From: Flavobacterium sp. 245
GTDB taxonomy: Bacteria; Bacteroidota; Bacteroidia; Flavobacteriales; Flavobacteriaceae
NCBI RefSeq assembly: GCF_004362055.1
Contig: NZ_SNXB01000004.1
Span: 310,001 to 374,000 of the forward strand
DNA length: 64,000 nt
Direction: 5' to 3'
Under the pieces are notes generated by a model. That model saw only the letters and a program-made list of their open reading frames with translations, ran no database searches and had not been told where the DNA came from. Each line of letters begins with the position of its first letter. Within the stretch, counting starts at the first letter, position 1. The position numbers were made by a program, and so were the translations under genes. This document shows, one piece after another, positions 24,432 to 35,837 of the stretch.

Positions 24432-27404
24432 TTAAGCCTTATTATGTTTGTCTTCGATTGTATGCTTATCATCTTTAGAAATCGTGTCAACCAATACTGG
24501 CGTAGCGATGAATAATGAAGAATAAGTTCCTACAACGATACCAATTAACATCGCAAAGATAAATCCTCTGATTGATTCTCCACCAAAAATAAACATCGTC
24601 AATAATACAATGATCATCATTAATGACGTATTCAACGTTCTAGATAATGTAGTATTAATAGAAGCATTTACGATATCTTCAAAACTTCCTTTACGGTTTC
24701 CAATGATAAACTCTCTAATTCTGTCAAATACAATTACAGTATCGTTCATAGAGTATCCAATTACCGTAAGGATTGCCGCGATAAAGTGCTGATCCATTTC
24801 CATATGGAATGGCATGAATTTATAGCATAATGAATAGATTCCTAATACAAAGATAACGTCGTGCGCAACAGCAGCAATCGCACCTAATGAATATTGCCAT
24901 TTACGGAAAGAAATCATTAAGTATAAGAAAATAACAGCCATAGCACCAAGAACTGCCCAGTAAGAGTTAGTTTTGATATCCTCAGAGATTGAAGCTCCAA
25001 CTTTAGAAGCTTGTAAAACCCCAACTTTTTTACCATCAAAAGAGTTGATGAATTTATCATAAGTAGTATTTGGGTAATACTTATGTAAAGCTTGATATAA
25101 CTTTTGGTTTACTTCCTCATCGACAGCTACGCCATCTTCTTTAATTTTGTATTTAGTTGTAATTTTCAACTGATCATCATCACCTAAAACTTTAGCCTCA
25201 ACAGGAGTTCCAAAAGCAGCAGATAATTCATCTGAAATTACTGTAGCATCAACCGGTTTTTCAAATTTAACTTGGAAAGTTCTACCTCCAACAAAATCAA
25301 CACCTTCATCTAATCCGTTAACGAAGAAGATAGAAACTAAACTCACAACAACTACAATTGAAGAGAAGATATAAGTGAATTTTTTGATTTTAATAAAGTC
25401 AAAGTGGAAATTAGTAAACCAGTTTTTAGTAATGTTTGTAGAGAAAGTTAAATCACCTTTTCCAGCAATATTTCTGTCGATAAAAATTCTAGCAATAAAA
25501 ATTGATGTAAACAATGAAGTTACAATACCAATTAATAATGTCAAAGCAAAACCTTTAATTGGTCCTGTTCCAAAGATAAACAAGATTGCTCCAGTTAAAA
25601 CGTGTGTAACGTTAGCGTCAATAATAGAACGCATTGCACCGTGCCATCCGTAAGAAGCCACAACAGCTTCTGACAATGATTTACCTTCACGCAGTTCCTC
25701 TTTTGCTCTTTCAAATATAATAATGTTCGCATCTACCGCAGTACCTAATGTTAATACGATACCAGCAATACCAGGCAATGTCAATACAAAACCAAAACTT
25801 GCCATAATTCCGAATAAGAATAGTAAGTTCAATAACAAAGCAAGGTTAGCGTACCAGCCAGCTTTACCATAATAGAATACCATCCATAAACAAACTAATA
25901 AAAATCCTAATACAGATGAGATAGTTCCAGCATCAATTGCAGCCTGACCTAAAGATGGTCCAACAACAGTTGACTGAATAATATCTGCAGAAGCTGGTAA
26001 TTTACCTGCGTTTAAAACGTTAGCTAAATCTTTAGTTTCAGCTACATCAAAAGATCCTGTAATTTCAGATCTTCCACCAGCAATTGGTCCACTTGTAACT
26101 CCAGGAGCAGAGTAAACAATATCATCTAAAACAATAGCAATATAACCTTTTTGGTTGAAAGCTCTTCCTGTCAATTCTTCCCAAACTTTAGCACCTTGGC
26201 TGTTCATTTGCATAGAAACAGCTGGCTTACCTAATTGATCAAAAGTATCTTTTGCATCAGTTACAACACCACCGCTCATTGCAGGAACGTTATCTCTGTT
26301 ACCTTTTAAAGCATATAATTCAACTGCTTCAACTTCTTTTCCTTTAGCATCTTTTAATGTCGTTGGTTTACTCCAAACAAATTTTGCATTGTGTTGGTCA
26401 GCAGCCAATAAAACTCTGATATCTGGTCTTTTGAAATATGCATTAACTGTTGCAGTATCTTTAGGAGCAAAGTACCCTAAAACCGGTCCACCACCTTGAC
26501 CAATCATTTTGTCAAACAATGGATTGTTTCCTTTTTTAGTATCAACAGAATCTTTAGCATCAGTCAATAAAGCATTCAATGAATCTTTAGCAACAGTTTT
26601 AGTTTCTGTTGTTTTAACTTCAGTCTTTTTCAAAGCCTCATTAGAAGCTACTAAGAAGTTTCCGATTTCTTCAATTTTATAAGTTTCCCAAAACTCTAAT
26701 TGAGCTTTTCCTCCTAATAATTTTTTGATTCTATCAACATCCTTAGCACCTGGAAGTTCAACTAAGATTCTTCCTGTCTCTCCTAATTTTTGAATATTTG
26801 GCTGTGTAACACCAAATTTGTCGATACGCTCTCTTAATACTTTGTAAGCACTTTCGATAGATTCAGCAACTTTTCTTTTAATTACTTTTTGAGCTTCAGA
26901 ATCAGACATCTTAAAATCGATTCCGCCTTCACCTTGCATACTTTTGTTTGCAAAGATATCTGGAGAAGCTAATTTTGTAGTTCCGTTTGAATTTGCTTCA
27001 AAAGCTTCAAAGAACTTATTTAAATACGTTTTGTTTCCTTCTAAATTTGCAGTTGCATCAGCTAATGATTTATTAAATACTGGATTTTTAGAATTATTTG
27101 CTAAACCTTTTAAAACGTCTTTAACAGAGATTTGAAGAATCACGTTGATTCCTCCTTCTAAGTCAAGACCTTTATTTAGCTGTTTGTTTTTTACTTCATT
27201 GTAAGTATAATCCGTAAAACCAAGATCAAATACTTTCTCTTTACCAATAGAATCTAAATATTTTAGCTCTTTATCAGGATTATCTCCTGCAAAAGCTTTA
27301 GCCTCACCTTTGACATTATTTGCCACAAAAGTGAATGAAAGTTGGTAAATACTTACCAATGCAAATAGAATTGCGAAAAATTTAATAAGTCCTTTATTCT
27401 GCAT
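24432..27404 (-). CDS. secDF: Fused protein translocase subunit SecDF
   Basis: This 990-aa fusion has a SecD half (TM1 ~7-25; 'LDLEGGINVILQ'; P1 periplasmic domain; five helices from ~500 with 'LVCLWMVFYYGKAGWYAN' and 'GTAVDANIIIFERAKEELREGKS') and a SecF half from ~690 ('GVDFVGGRTFQVKF', 'GYSMNDTVIVFDRIRE'). RND-type SecDF uses the proton gradient to pull translocated proteins through SecYEG. The fusion is typical of Bacteroidota and some Firmicutes. The P1 domain carries a Lys/Thr-rich insertion (~265-300). It has its own promoter (27532-27562) and terminator. Confidence 0.97.
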   Translation of the reverse strand: MQNKGLIKFFAILFALVSIYQLSFTFVANNVKGEAKAFAGDNPDKELKYLDSIGKEKVFDLGFTDYTYNEVKNKQLNKGLDLEGGINVILQISVKDVLKGLANNSKNPVFNKSLADATANLEGNKTYLNKFFEAFEANSNGTTKLASPDIFANKSMQGEGGIDFKMSDSEAQKVIKRKVAESIESAYKVLRERIDKFGVTQPNIQKLGETGRILVELPGAKDVDRIKKLLGGKAQLEFWETYKIEEIGNFLVASNEALKKTEVKTTETKTVAKDSLNALLTDAKDSVDTKKGNNPLFDKMIGQGGGPVLGYFAPKDTATVNAYFKRPDIRVLLAADQHNAKFVWSKPTTLKDAKGKEVEAVELYALKGNRDNVPAMSGGVVTDAKDTFDQLGKPAVSMQMNSQGAKVWEELTGRAFNQKGYIAIVLDDIVYSAPGVTSGPIAGGRSEITGSFDVAETKDLANVLNAGKLPASADIIQSTVVGPSLGQAAIDAGTISSVLGFLLVCLWMVFYYGKAGWYANLALLLNLLFLFGIMASFGFVLTLPGIAGIVLTLGTAVDANIIIFERAKEELREGKSLSEAVVASYGWHGAMRSIIDANVTHVLTGAILFIFGTGPIKGFALTLLIGIVTSLFTSIFIARIFIDRNIAGKGDLTFSTNITKNWFTNFHFDFIKIKKFTYIFSSIVVVVSLVSIFFVNGLDEGVDFVGGRTFQVKFEKPVDATVISDELSAAFGTPVEAKVLGDDDQLKITTKYKIKEDGVAVDEEVNQKLYQALHKYYPNTTYDKFINSFDGKKVGVLQASKVGASISEDIKTNSYWAVLGAMAVIFLYLMISFRKWQYSLGAIAAVAHDVIFVLGIYSLCYKFMPFHMEMDQHFIAAILTVIGYSMNDTVIVFDRIREFIIGNRKGSFEDIVNASINTTLSRTLNTSLMMIIVLLTMFIFGGESIRGFIFAMLIGIVVGTYSSLFIATPVLVDTISKDDKHTIEDKHNKA

Positions 27405-27531
27405 TATTACTAAAAATTAATTATGTTTTATTGTTTGTTTTTGGTTCTAAATTCCCTAAAATAAGCCCTGACATGAGATTTTAAAACTAAAAAATCGAGA
27501 TCACGAATTACAACATTTTTTTTAAACCGAG

Positions 27532-27562
27532 CAAATATATAATTCTCGAAATGATTAAGCAA
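27532..27562 (-). promoter_or_regulatory. Promoter of secDF
   Basis: On the minus strand, TTG (27562-27560), 20 bp, then TATATTTG (27539-27532), matching the Bacteroidota consensus, with a ~120-nt leader before the ATG at 27404. Confidence 0.55.
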
Positions 27563-27583
27563 TTTATTTATTAATTAATCTCA

Positions 27584-27615
27584 AAAAAAAGACTGCAAAA
27601 GTGCAGCCTTTTCTT
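27584..27615 (-). terminator. Terminator of mdh
   Basis: On the minus strand, GGCTGCAC/TTTTGCAGTC forms a stem with one G-T pair, followed by a run of eight T. It begins 17 bp after the mdh stop. Confidence 0.7.
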
Positions 27616-27631
27616 TTTTTTACTGTTTTTA

Positions 27632-28567
27632 TTATACTAAAATCGACTTTAGAGCATCATTCATGTTACGAACTGCATCGGCACTTTTCGAAAATAACGC
27701 CTTTTCTTGGTCATTTAAATTTATATCTACAATTTCTTCAACGCCATTTTTACCAATTATACACGGCACTCCAATACATATGTCGCTCTGCCCATACTCG
27801 CCTTCAACGAAAACAGAACATGCAATCATTTTTTTCTGATCATTCAAAATACTATCCACTAAATACGCCACAGAAGCTCCTGGAGCATACCACGCTGACG
27901 TTCCTAGCAAACCAGTTAGAGTTGCTCCACCTACCATTGTATCAGCTGCAACTTTTTGAAGCACTTCTTCTGAAAGAAATTGCGATACAGGTATTCCGTT
28001 ATAAGATGCTAAGCGTGTTAATGGAATCATAGTTGTATCGCCATGTCCTCCAATTACCATTGCAGAGATATCATTTGCAGGTTTATCCAATGCCAGAGAA
28101 AGATAAGTTCTAAAACGCGAGCTGTCTAACGCACCTCCCATACCTATTATTCTGTTTTTTGGCAAGCCTGTCGCTTTTAAAGCTAAGTAAGTCATTGTAT
28201 CCATAGGATTTGAAACAACAACAATTATAGTATCAGGAGAGTATTTAAGCACGTTTTCAGCAACTGTTTTTACAATTCCTGCATTTATACCTATTAATTC
28301 TTCCCTAGTCATTCCTGGTTTTCTTGGAATTCCAGATGTAATTACTACTACATCACTTCCAGCAGTTTTAGAATAATCGTTGGTAACACCAGAAACTTTG
28401 GTATTAAAACCCGTGTTTGTGGCACATTGCATAATATCCAACGCTTTACCTTCGGCAAAACCTTCTTTAATATCCAACAGCACTACTTCACTTGCAATTC
28501 CTCTATAAGAAATAGCATCTGCACATGTAGCTCCAACATTTCCTGCTCCTACAATGGTAACTTTCAT
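27632..28567 (-). CDS. mdh: Malate dehydrogenase
   Basis: This 311-aa NAD-dependent enzyme interconverts malate and oxaloacetate in the TCA cycle. The Rossmann glycine motif is 'IVGAGNVGATCA' (5-16). NAD selectivity comes from Asp32. The substrate-binding arginines lie in 'SGIPRKPGMTREEL' (~78-91), and the catalytic pair is Asp148 and His175 ('VIGGHGDTTMIPLTR'). It is an LDH-like (bacterial/mitochondrial-type 3) MDH, as in other Bacteroidota. Arg82 and Met86 in the mobile loop fit malate rather than lactate specificity. It is monocistronic, with gyrB upstream after a repeat-bearing spacer. Confidence 0.96.
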   Translation of the reverse strand: MKVTIVGAGNVGATCADAISYRGIASEVVLLDIKEGFAEGKALDIMQCATNTGFNTKVSGVTNDYSKTAGSDVVVITSGIPRKPGMTREELIGINAGIVKTVAENVLKYSPDTIIVVVSNPMDTMTYLALKATGLPKNRIIGMGGALDSSRFRTYLSLALDKPANDISAMVIGGHGDTTMIPLTRLASYNGIPVSQFLSEEVLQKVAADTMVGGATLTGLLGTSAWYAPGASVAYLVDSILNDQKKMIACSVFVEGEYGQSDICIGVPCIIGKNGVEEIVDINLNDQEKALFSKSADAVRNMNDALKSILV

Positions 28568-28589
28568 ATTTTATACTTTATCGGTTATT

Positions 28590-28672
28590 AATTTGTCTAT
28601 TCCTTAAACAGACAATTCGCTTAATTGTCTAGTAAATTTAAACAATTAAACGAATTGGAATTATTAATTTTT
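28590..28672. repeat. AATTGTTTAA-type imperfect inverted repeat
   Basis: The left words AATTTGTCTATT...AATTCGCTTAATTGTCT face AAACAATTAAACGAATT on the right (about 28636-28655). It belongs to the same loose family as the repeats at 9.8 and 20.5 kb and lies between gyrB and mdh. Confidence 0.45.
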
Positions 28673-28676
28673 CATT

Positions 28677-30975
<2,299 letters not shown>

Positions 30976-33708
30976 TCATTTTTTATTGAAATCTCCCGCG
31001 TAAATTGAAGTCATTTTATCTAAGCTCAAGTATTTTCTCAAAACAGTATTAACTTCTTCAACTTTAAGCCCTTTAACTTTATTTTCTAGATCATCATAAT
31101 CTTCAAGTGGAACTCCATATTGCAAATAGGTATTTACAAGTCTCATCAAAGTATTATCATTACCTAAACTGGTTTTTCTTTCATTCTGCCAGCTTACCAA
31201 ATTCGATTTTAACTCTTCTGCAGTAAATCCATCTTTTAATGCTTTTGCAATTTCTTCTTTCGCTGCCGATTCAACTGCATTTTTTTTCGTTGGATTTAAA
31301 AAGGCATAATAACTCCATGACGCAATATCATTTGAAATTGGAATAGTAACAAAAGAGCCTGCTCCATAACTTATTCCATCTTTTTCTCTTAATCTCATTG
31401 GAATTCTCGCACTTAAAAAACCACCACTTCCTAAGATTTCATTTGCCATAACAAACGCCGGGTAGTCTGCATTTTTCGTGTCCATTTTAAAATTGACTCT
31501 TCCTACTGCAACTGCATTTTCCTTGTCTGGAGTAATAATATCTTTATCTAATTTTTGTGTTTCAAAATAAGTTGGAACAGCACGTTCATATTTAGATTTA
31601 GAATTCCATTTCCCGAATGTACTTTGCAGAATTTCTCCAGTTGATTTTACATCTAAATCTCCAACTACGCTTCCAATACCGTTATTTCCGCCTAGGATGT
31701 TTTTGTAGAAATCTACAATTTCAGATTGTTTTATACTTTTAAAAGCATCTATTTCTTCCTGTGTAGTCGACGTGTAAAAAATACTGCCTTTTGGATATTT
31801 TGTCGTTTGTCTAGCAATTTCTGTAAAAGCAATAGATTGTGGATCATTTAAGTTTCCTTCCAAATAAGTATTATATTCTGCTATTGTTTTAGTCAATTCA
31901 TTTTGCGGAAAAGTTGAATTAAGAAGCACATCTTCTAATATGCCCATAACCTCTTTGAAACTATCTTTATAAGTATTTACATAAACAGACAAAGTTTGAT
32001 GATCAAAATTGAAATAAACGCTTGATTTCAATTGATCTAAACGATCTTGAATTTGCTCCTTGCTTCTTGTAGTTGTTCCTGTTTTCAGCAATTGCGCCAT
32101 AATGCCACCAATATCTGATTTTCCAGCAAGATCTTTTTCATTACTAACCGGAAAACTAAAATTAGCCTGCACTTTTCCGCCTTTAATTTCTTTTTTAATC
32201 AAGCCATATTTTACGCCATTTGTTAGCTTTCCTTCTGTCAAATTTTGTTTTAAATTCTTAATCGATGCTTCAAAAGCTGCAACTTCTTTTTCTAAAGCTT
32301 TTCCTTTATAATCTTTCGTTATTGCAACAATTTGCTCATCTGTATATTCTACTGGTTTTAATCTTTGTTCGTCTTTTGATGGAATAAAAATACCTACTGT
32401 TCTATTATTGCTTCTAAAGTACTTTTCTGCAACGCGCTGAATATCTTCTTTAGTTAATTTTTCAACAGCATCACGGTACAAATACCCCAATCTATAATCT
32501 CCAGAACCTATAATTTCAGTCAAGTTGATTGCAAATGAAATCGTGTTATTTTTAATTCCATCAATTTGTTTAATTATTTTCGCCTGAGCTCTGCTTACAT
32601 CTTGATCAGTGTATTTTGTTGTGATAATCTTATCCAACTCCGCTCGTACAATATCTTGTGTTGCCTTAATATCTTTATCATTGGCTACATTAAATCCAAA
32701 ATACATATAACTCGCGTCTCTCACTGTTGGTTGCCAAAAATACAAGCTAGACACTTTTTGAGTTTCAACCAATGATTTATATAAATATCCTGATGGATCT
32801 GCGGTTAAAATTTCTCCCAAAGCATCTAGTGCAGCATAATCTTTATCAGCATAAGAAACTGTATGATACAATGCTCCTATATTTTTGCTTTCCCCCGCTC
32901 TTTTTAACTCTACAAATTTTTCACCATCTTGTGCAGGCTCAATTGTATAGGTTTTATCTAAAACTCTTTTAGGTCTTGGAACAGCTCCAAAATACTGACC
33001 AACATATTGTAGTGCTTTTTGTTCATCAAATTTACCAGCAACAATTAGCGTTGCATTGTCTGGTTGATAGTACTTTTCATAAAAAACTCTAAGCGTATTT
33101 GCTTTTACACGTTCGATATCTTCTTTACTTCCAATAGTGCTATTTCCGTAATTATGCCATAAATAAGCTGTAGAAACGATTCTTTCCTGTAAAACACGAT
33201 CCGGATTATTTTCTCCTATTTCAAACTCATTTCTCACAACTGAAAATTCCTTGTCAAGATCGGTTTGCAGAATCGTCGCGTTTATCATTCTGTCTGCTTC
33301 CATTTGAATACTCCATTTCAGATTTTCATCATTTGATGGAAAAACTTCATAATAATTTGTTCGGTCAAGCCAAGTAGTTCCGTTGGCATTCCCTCCTTTA
33401 TCTGAAAGCATTTTTTTAATATCTCCTAGATTCTTGGTGCTTTTAAAAAGCATATGTTCCAGCAAATGTGCCATTCCTTTCTCACCATAACCCTCATTTC
33501 TCGAACCTACATTGTAAACAATATTGACCACCATGTTGCTTTGTGAAGCATCTGGAATCAAAAGAACTTTTAATCCATTTTGTAAAGAATATTCTTTGAC
33601 GCCTTCGACATTTGTAATAAATTTTGGCACCTCCGATTTTTGTGCATAAACTGAGCTAATAGAAATTAACGAGCAGCATAAAATTCCGCTTAGTAATAAG
33701 TTTCTCAT
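30976..33708 (-). CDS. M16 family metalloprotease (two inverzincin halves)
   Basis: This 910-aa protein has a signal peptide (1-22). The N-terminal M16 half has the inverted zinc motif HLLEH at 81-85 ('GEKGMAHLLEHMLFKST') and the downstream Glu in 'NEFEIGENNPDRVLQER'. The C-terminal half (~490-910) is inactive-type and lacks the motif ('GGIMAQLLKTGTTTRS'). This is the usual architecture of pitrilysin-like periplasmic proteases (PqqL/YmxG type), which degrade unfolded peptides in a clam-shell chamber. It is larger than single-half M16 proteins because both halves are on one chain. It is monocistronic, with a CAAATATA/TATATTTG -7 at 33756-33749. Confidence 0.92.
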   Translation of the reverse strand: MRNLLLSGILCCSLISISSVYAQKSEVPKFITNVEGVKEYSLQNGLKVLLIPDASQSNMVVNIVYNVGSRNEGYGEKGMAHLLEHMLFKSTKNLGDIKKMLSDKGGNANGTTWLDRTNYYEVFPSNDENLKWSIQMEADRMINATILQTDLDKEFSVVRNEFEIGENNPDRVLQERIVSTAYLWHNYGNSTIGSKEDIERVKANTLRVFYEKYYQPDNATLIVAGKFDEQKALQYVGQYFGAVPRPKRVLDKTYTIEPAQDGEKFVELKRAGESKNIGALYHTVSYADKDYAALDALGEILTADPSGYLYKSLVETQKVSSLYFWQPTVRDASYMYFGFNVANDKDIKATQDIVRAELDKIITTKYTDQDVSRAQAKIIKQIDGIKNNTISFAINLTEIIGSGDYRLGYLYRDAVEKLTKEDIQRVAEKYFRSNNRTVGIFIPSKDEQRLKPVEYTDEQIVAITKDYKGKALEKEVAAFEASIKNLKQNLTEGKLTNGVKYGLIKKEIKGGKVQANFSFPVSNEKDLAGKSDIGGIMAQLLKTGTTTRSKEQIQDRLDQLKSSVYFNFDHQTLSVYVNTYKDSFKEVMGILEDVLLNSTFPQNELTKTIAEYNTYLEGNLNDPQSIAFTEIARQTTKYPKGSIFYTSTTQEEIDAFKSIKQSEIVDFYKNILGGNNGIGSVVGDLDVKSTGEILQSTFGKWNSKSKYERAVPTYFETQKLDKDIITPDKENAVAVGRVNFKMDTKNADYPAFVMANEILGSGGFLSARIPMRLREKDGISYGAGSFVTIPISNDIASWSYYAFLNPTKKNAVESAAKEEIAKALKDGFTAEELKSNLVSWQNERKTSLGNDNTLMRLVNTYLQYGVPLEDYDDLENKVKGLKVEEVNTVLRKYLSLDKMTSIYAGDFNKK

Positions 33709-33835
33709 AAATTGATAAATGGTTTGAATTTATATTATTCTTGGTAATCAAATATAATATTTTTCTTAAACAGAAAATCCTTATTAACTTACTTTTAATA
33801 TTTTACGGCATTCCGTAAAATATTAAATTCAGAAT

Positions 33836-33876
33836 AAAAAAAACCGAAACTGCATTAAAATGCTGTCTCGGTTTGT
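33836..33876 (-). terminator. Terminator after the first asparagine synthetase gene
   Basis: The stem AAACCGA / TCGGTTT encloses an inner pair TGCATT/AATGC and is followed on the minus strand by a T run. It lies 40 bp past the stop codon. Confidence 0.7.
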
Positions 33877-33915
33877 ATGATGTATAGTTTTGAAAAACTT
33901 TATTTAAAATGCAAT

Positions 33916-35523
33916 TCAAGATTTTGAAAGCTCAACGCCTGGTGCTTTTACGTGCGCAGCATTGGCTCTTCCACTCGGATCAAGATTATCCTGCCATTTC
34001 GGAATCCATTTACGCACTGTGTGCGCAGCACTTACCTGAGGATAATATTTGTGAAAAATACTTCTGTATAAATAAGCTTCTTTTGTTGTTGGAGAATTAT
34101 ATGGAAATTCTGCACTTGCACCAGCCAGCTGTTCATCTGTTATTTGCGAAGCACAATATTCAATCAATTCATCCACCCATTTGTATCCTACTCCATCAGA
34201 AAACTGCTCTTTTTGACGCCATAAAACTTCTGACGGCAAATACGGATCTTCTGGCGTATCGAACGCTTTTCTTAAAATATATTTCTCGATGCCATCATAT
34301 GTTTTTGGTTGTTTCTCTTCCGGTTTGATTCGAATTGCAACATCTAAAAACGAAGTATCTAAAAATGGAACTCTAGCTTCTAAACCATGCGCCATTGTTG
34401 TTTTATCAACACGCAACAAATCTGCAGTAAAGAGTTTTTGCACTCTTTCTATAGTTTCATCCTGAAATGCTTCTGTAGAGGGAGCGTTTCTAAAATATAA
34501 ATGCCCACCAAAAATCTCATCTGCACCTTCACCCGAAAGAACAACTTTTATTCCTGCATCTGCAATTGCCTTTGACAACAAATACATTGGCACACCAGAT
34601 CGTACTGAAATAATATCATACGTTTCAATATGATAAATTACTTGTTCCAATACTTTAACACCTTCTTCAACCGAAAAATGAATTTCATGATGTTCGGTCC
34701 CTAAAAACGCCGCTGCTTTTCTTGCCGCAATATTATCAGGCGCATCAGCATTTAAACCAATCGAAAATGAATGTAGCTTTTGTCCGTTTTCTTTCAAAAG
34801 TCTTGAAGTAATAGATGAAATCAATGAAGTGTCCAAACCTCCAGACAATACAGCTCCTAAGGGAACATTGCTCAATAAACGCTTGCGAGTTGCCTCAATT
34901 AAACTCTCACGAATTAAGCCTAAATCCAGATTTTCTACTGCTTTTTTATGATCCTCGCATTCTGGCTGATAATATTTTACAAAACCAGTTTTAGCAGTAT
35001 AATAATGTCCTGGAGGAAAAGTTGAAAACGATTTGCATTGGTCTGCAATTGATTTCATTTCAGATGAAAAATAAATTCTTCCTCTTTCGTCAAGTCCATA
35101 ATATAATGGCTTCACTCCAATTGGGTCTCTGCCTGCAATATAATCGTCTCCATCGATTACTACGAAAGCAAAATCTCCATCAAGTTTATTACAGAAATTA
35201 TATCCAAATTCTTCATACAAATGAACAATCACTTCTGAATCTGAATTGGTTCTGAATGTATGATCTTTTAAAATCGTACTTTTTAATTCTTCATAATTGT
35301 AGATCTCACCATCATGAATCATCCACGCTCTATTTGTTCCTTGAATAGGCTGCTTGCCTGTTTTTAAGTCAACAATTGATAAACTTTCATGGCAAAGCAC
35401 ACTTCCGTTATCCATAATGTGCAAATCACTTTCATCTGGTCCGCGATGAGACATTCTTGCTGAAAGCTCTTGTACAAGTTTTGGGTCTTTTCCTTTGCCT
35501 ATTACGGCTAATAATCCAGACAT
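33916..35523 (-). CDS. Asparagine synthetase B paralogue with degenerate glutaminase site
   Basis: This 535-aa two-domain protein has an N-terminal Ntn glutaminase fold (~1-190) and a C-terminal ATP-pyrophosphatase (~200-535). The synthetase side is intact: 'VLSGGLDTS' P-loop (227-233), 'VLSGEGADEIFGG' and 'QKEQFSDGVGYKW'. The glutaminase side is not. The catalytic Cys2 is Ser (starts MSGLLAV), the Arg of the HERL motif is Ser (HESLSIVD, S47), and the oxyanion Asn before GEIYN is Asp (D71). The Asp of 'SDSEV' is kept. Each change needs only one or two base substitutions and the frame is undamaged, so this is not simple decay. It probably uses free ammonia or another nitrogen donor, or regulates its neighbour. 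The intact paralogue lies 314 bp upstream. Confidence 0.9.
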   Translation of the reverse strand: MSGLLAVIGKGKDPKLVQELSARMSHRGPDESDLHIMDNGSVLCHESLSIVDLKTGKQPIQGTNRAWMIHDGEIYNYEELKSTILKDHTFRTNSDSEVIVHLYEEFGYNFCNKLDGDFAFVVIDGDDYIAGRDPIGVKPLYYGLDERGRIYFSSEMKSIADQCKSFSTFPPGHYYTAKTGFVKYYQPECEDHKKAVENLDLGLIRESLIEATRKRLLSNVPLGAVLSGGLDTSLISSITSRLLKENGQKLHSFSIGLNADAPDNIAARKAAAFLGTEHHEIHFSVEEGVKVLEQVIYHIETYDIISVRSGVPMYLLSKAIADAGIKVVLSGEGADEIFGGHLYFRNAPSTEAFQDETIERVQKLFTADLLRVDKTTMAHGLEARVPFLDTSFLDVAIRIKPEEKQPKTYDGIEKYILRKAFDTPEDPYLPSEVLWRQKEQFSDGVGYKWVDELIEYCASQITDEQLAGASAEFPYNSPTTKEAYLYRSIFHKYYPQVSAAHTVRKWIPKWQDNLDPSGRANAAHVKAPGVELSKS

Positions 35524-35837
35524 ATTCTATTTTTTTTACTTATTATTTTCTTCAAACTCACTATATGAAGCCAATTAGCTGCAAAAACGATTATAATTTA
35601 TAATCTACAGCAAAACTAAATATTATTTTCTGCTTTTCCTTTATAATCCTATTATAATATCAGGCATTTAACTTTATTTCGACGAATGTCAAATATAAAA
35701 AGAAAGTCAAATTATTGCCTAAATTATTTTTAACTATCTGAAAACATATAATCTAACAATTTAAGACAAGAAAAACGTCCTCAATTAAGAGAACGTTTTT
35801 CAAAAAAATATATACTAATTCTAAGAAATTAACTTAT
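35524..35837. other. 314-bp spacer between the two asparagine synthetase genes
   Basis: It contains a minus-strand terminator, AAAAACG(TCCTC) / (GAGAA)CGTTTTT, at 35771-35800. No promoter with both boxes and no ORF was recognised. The terminator means the downstream paralogue is transcribed separately, so a promoter must lie within 35524-35770. Confidence 0.55.
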
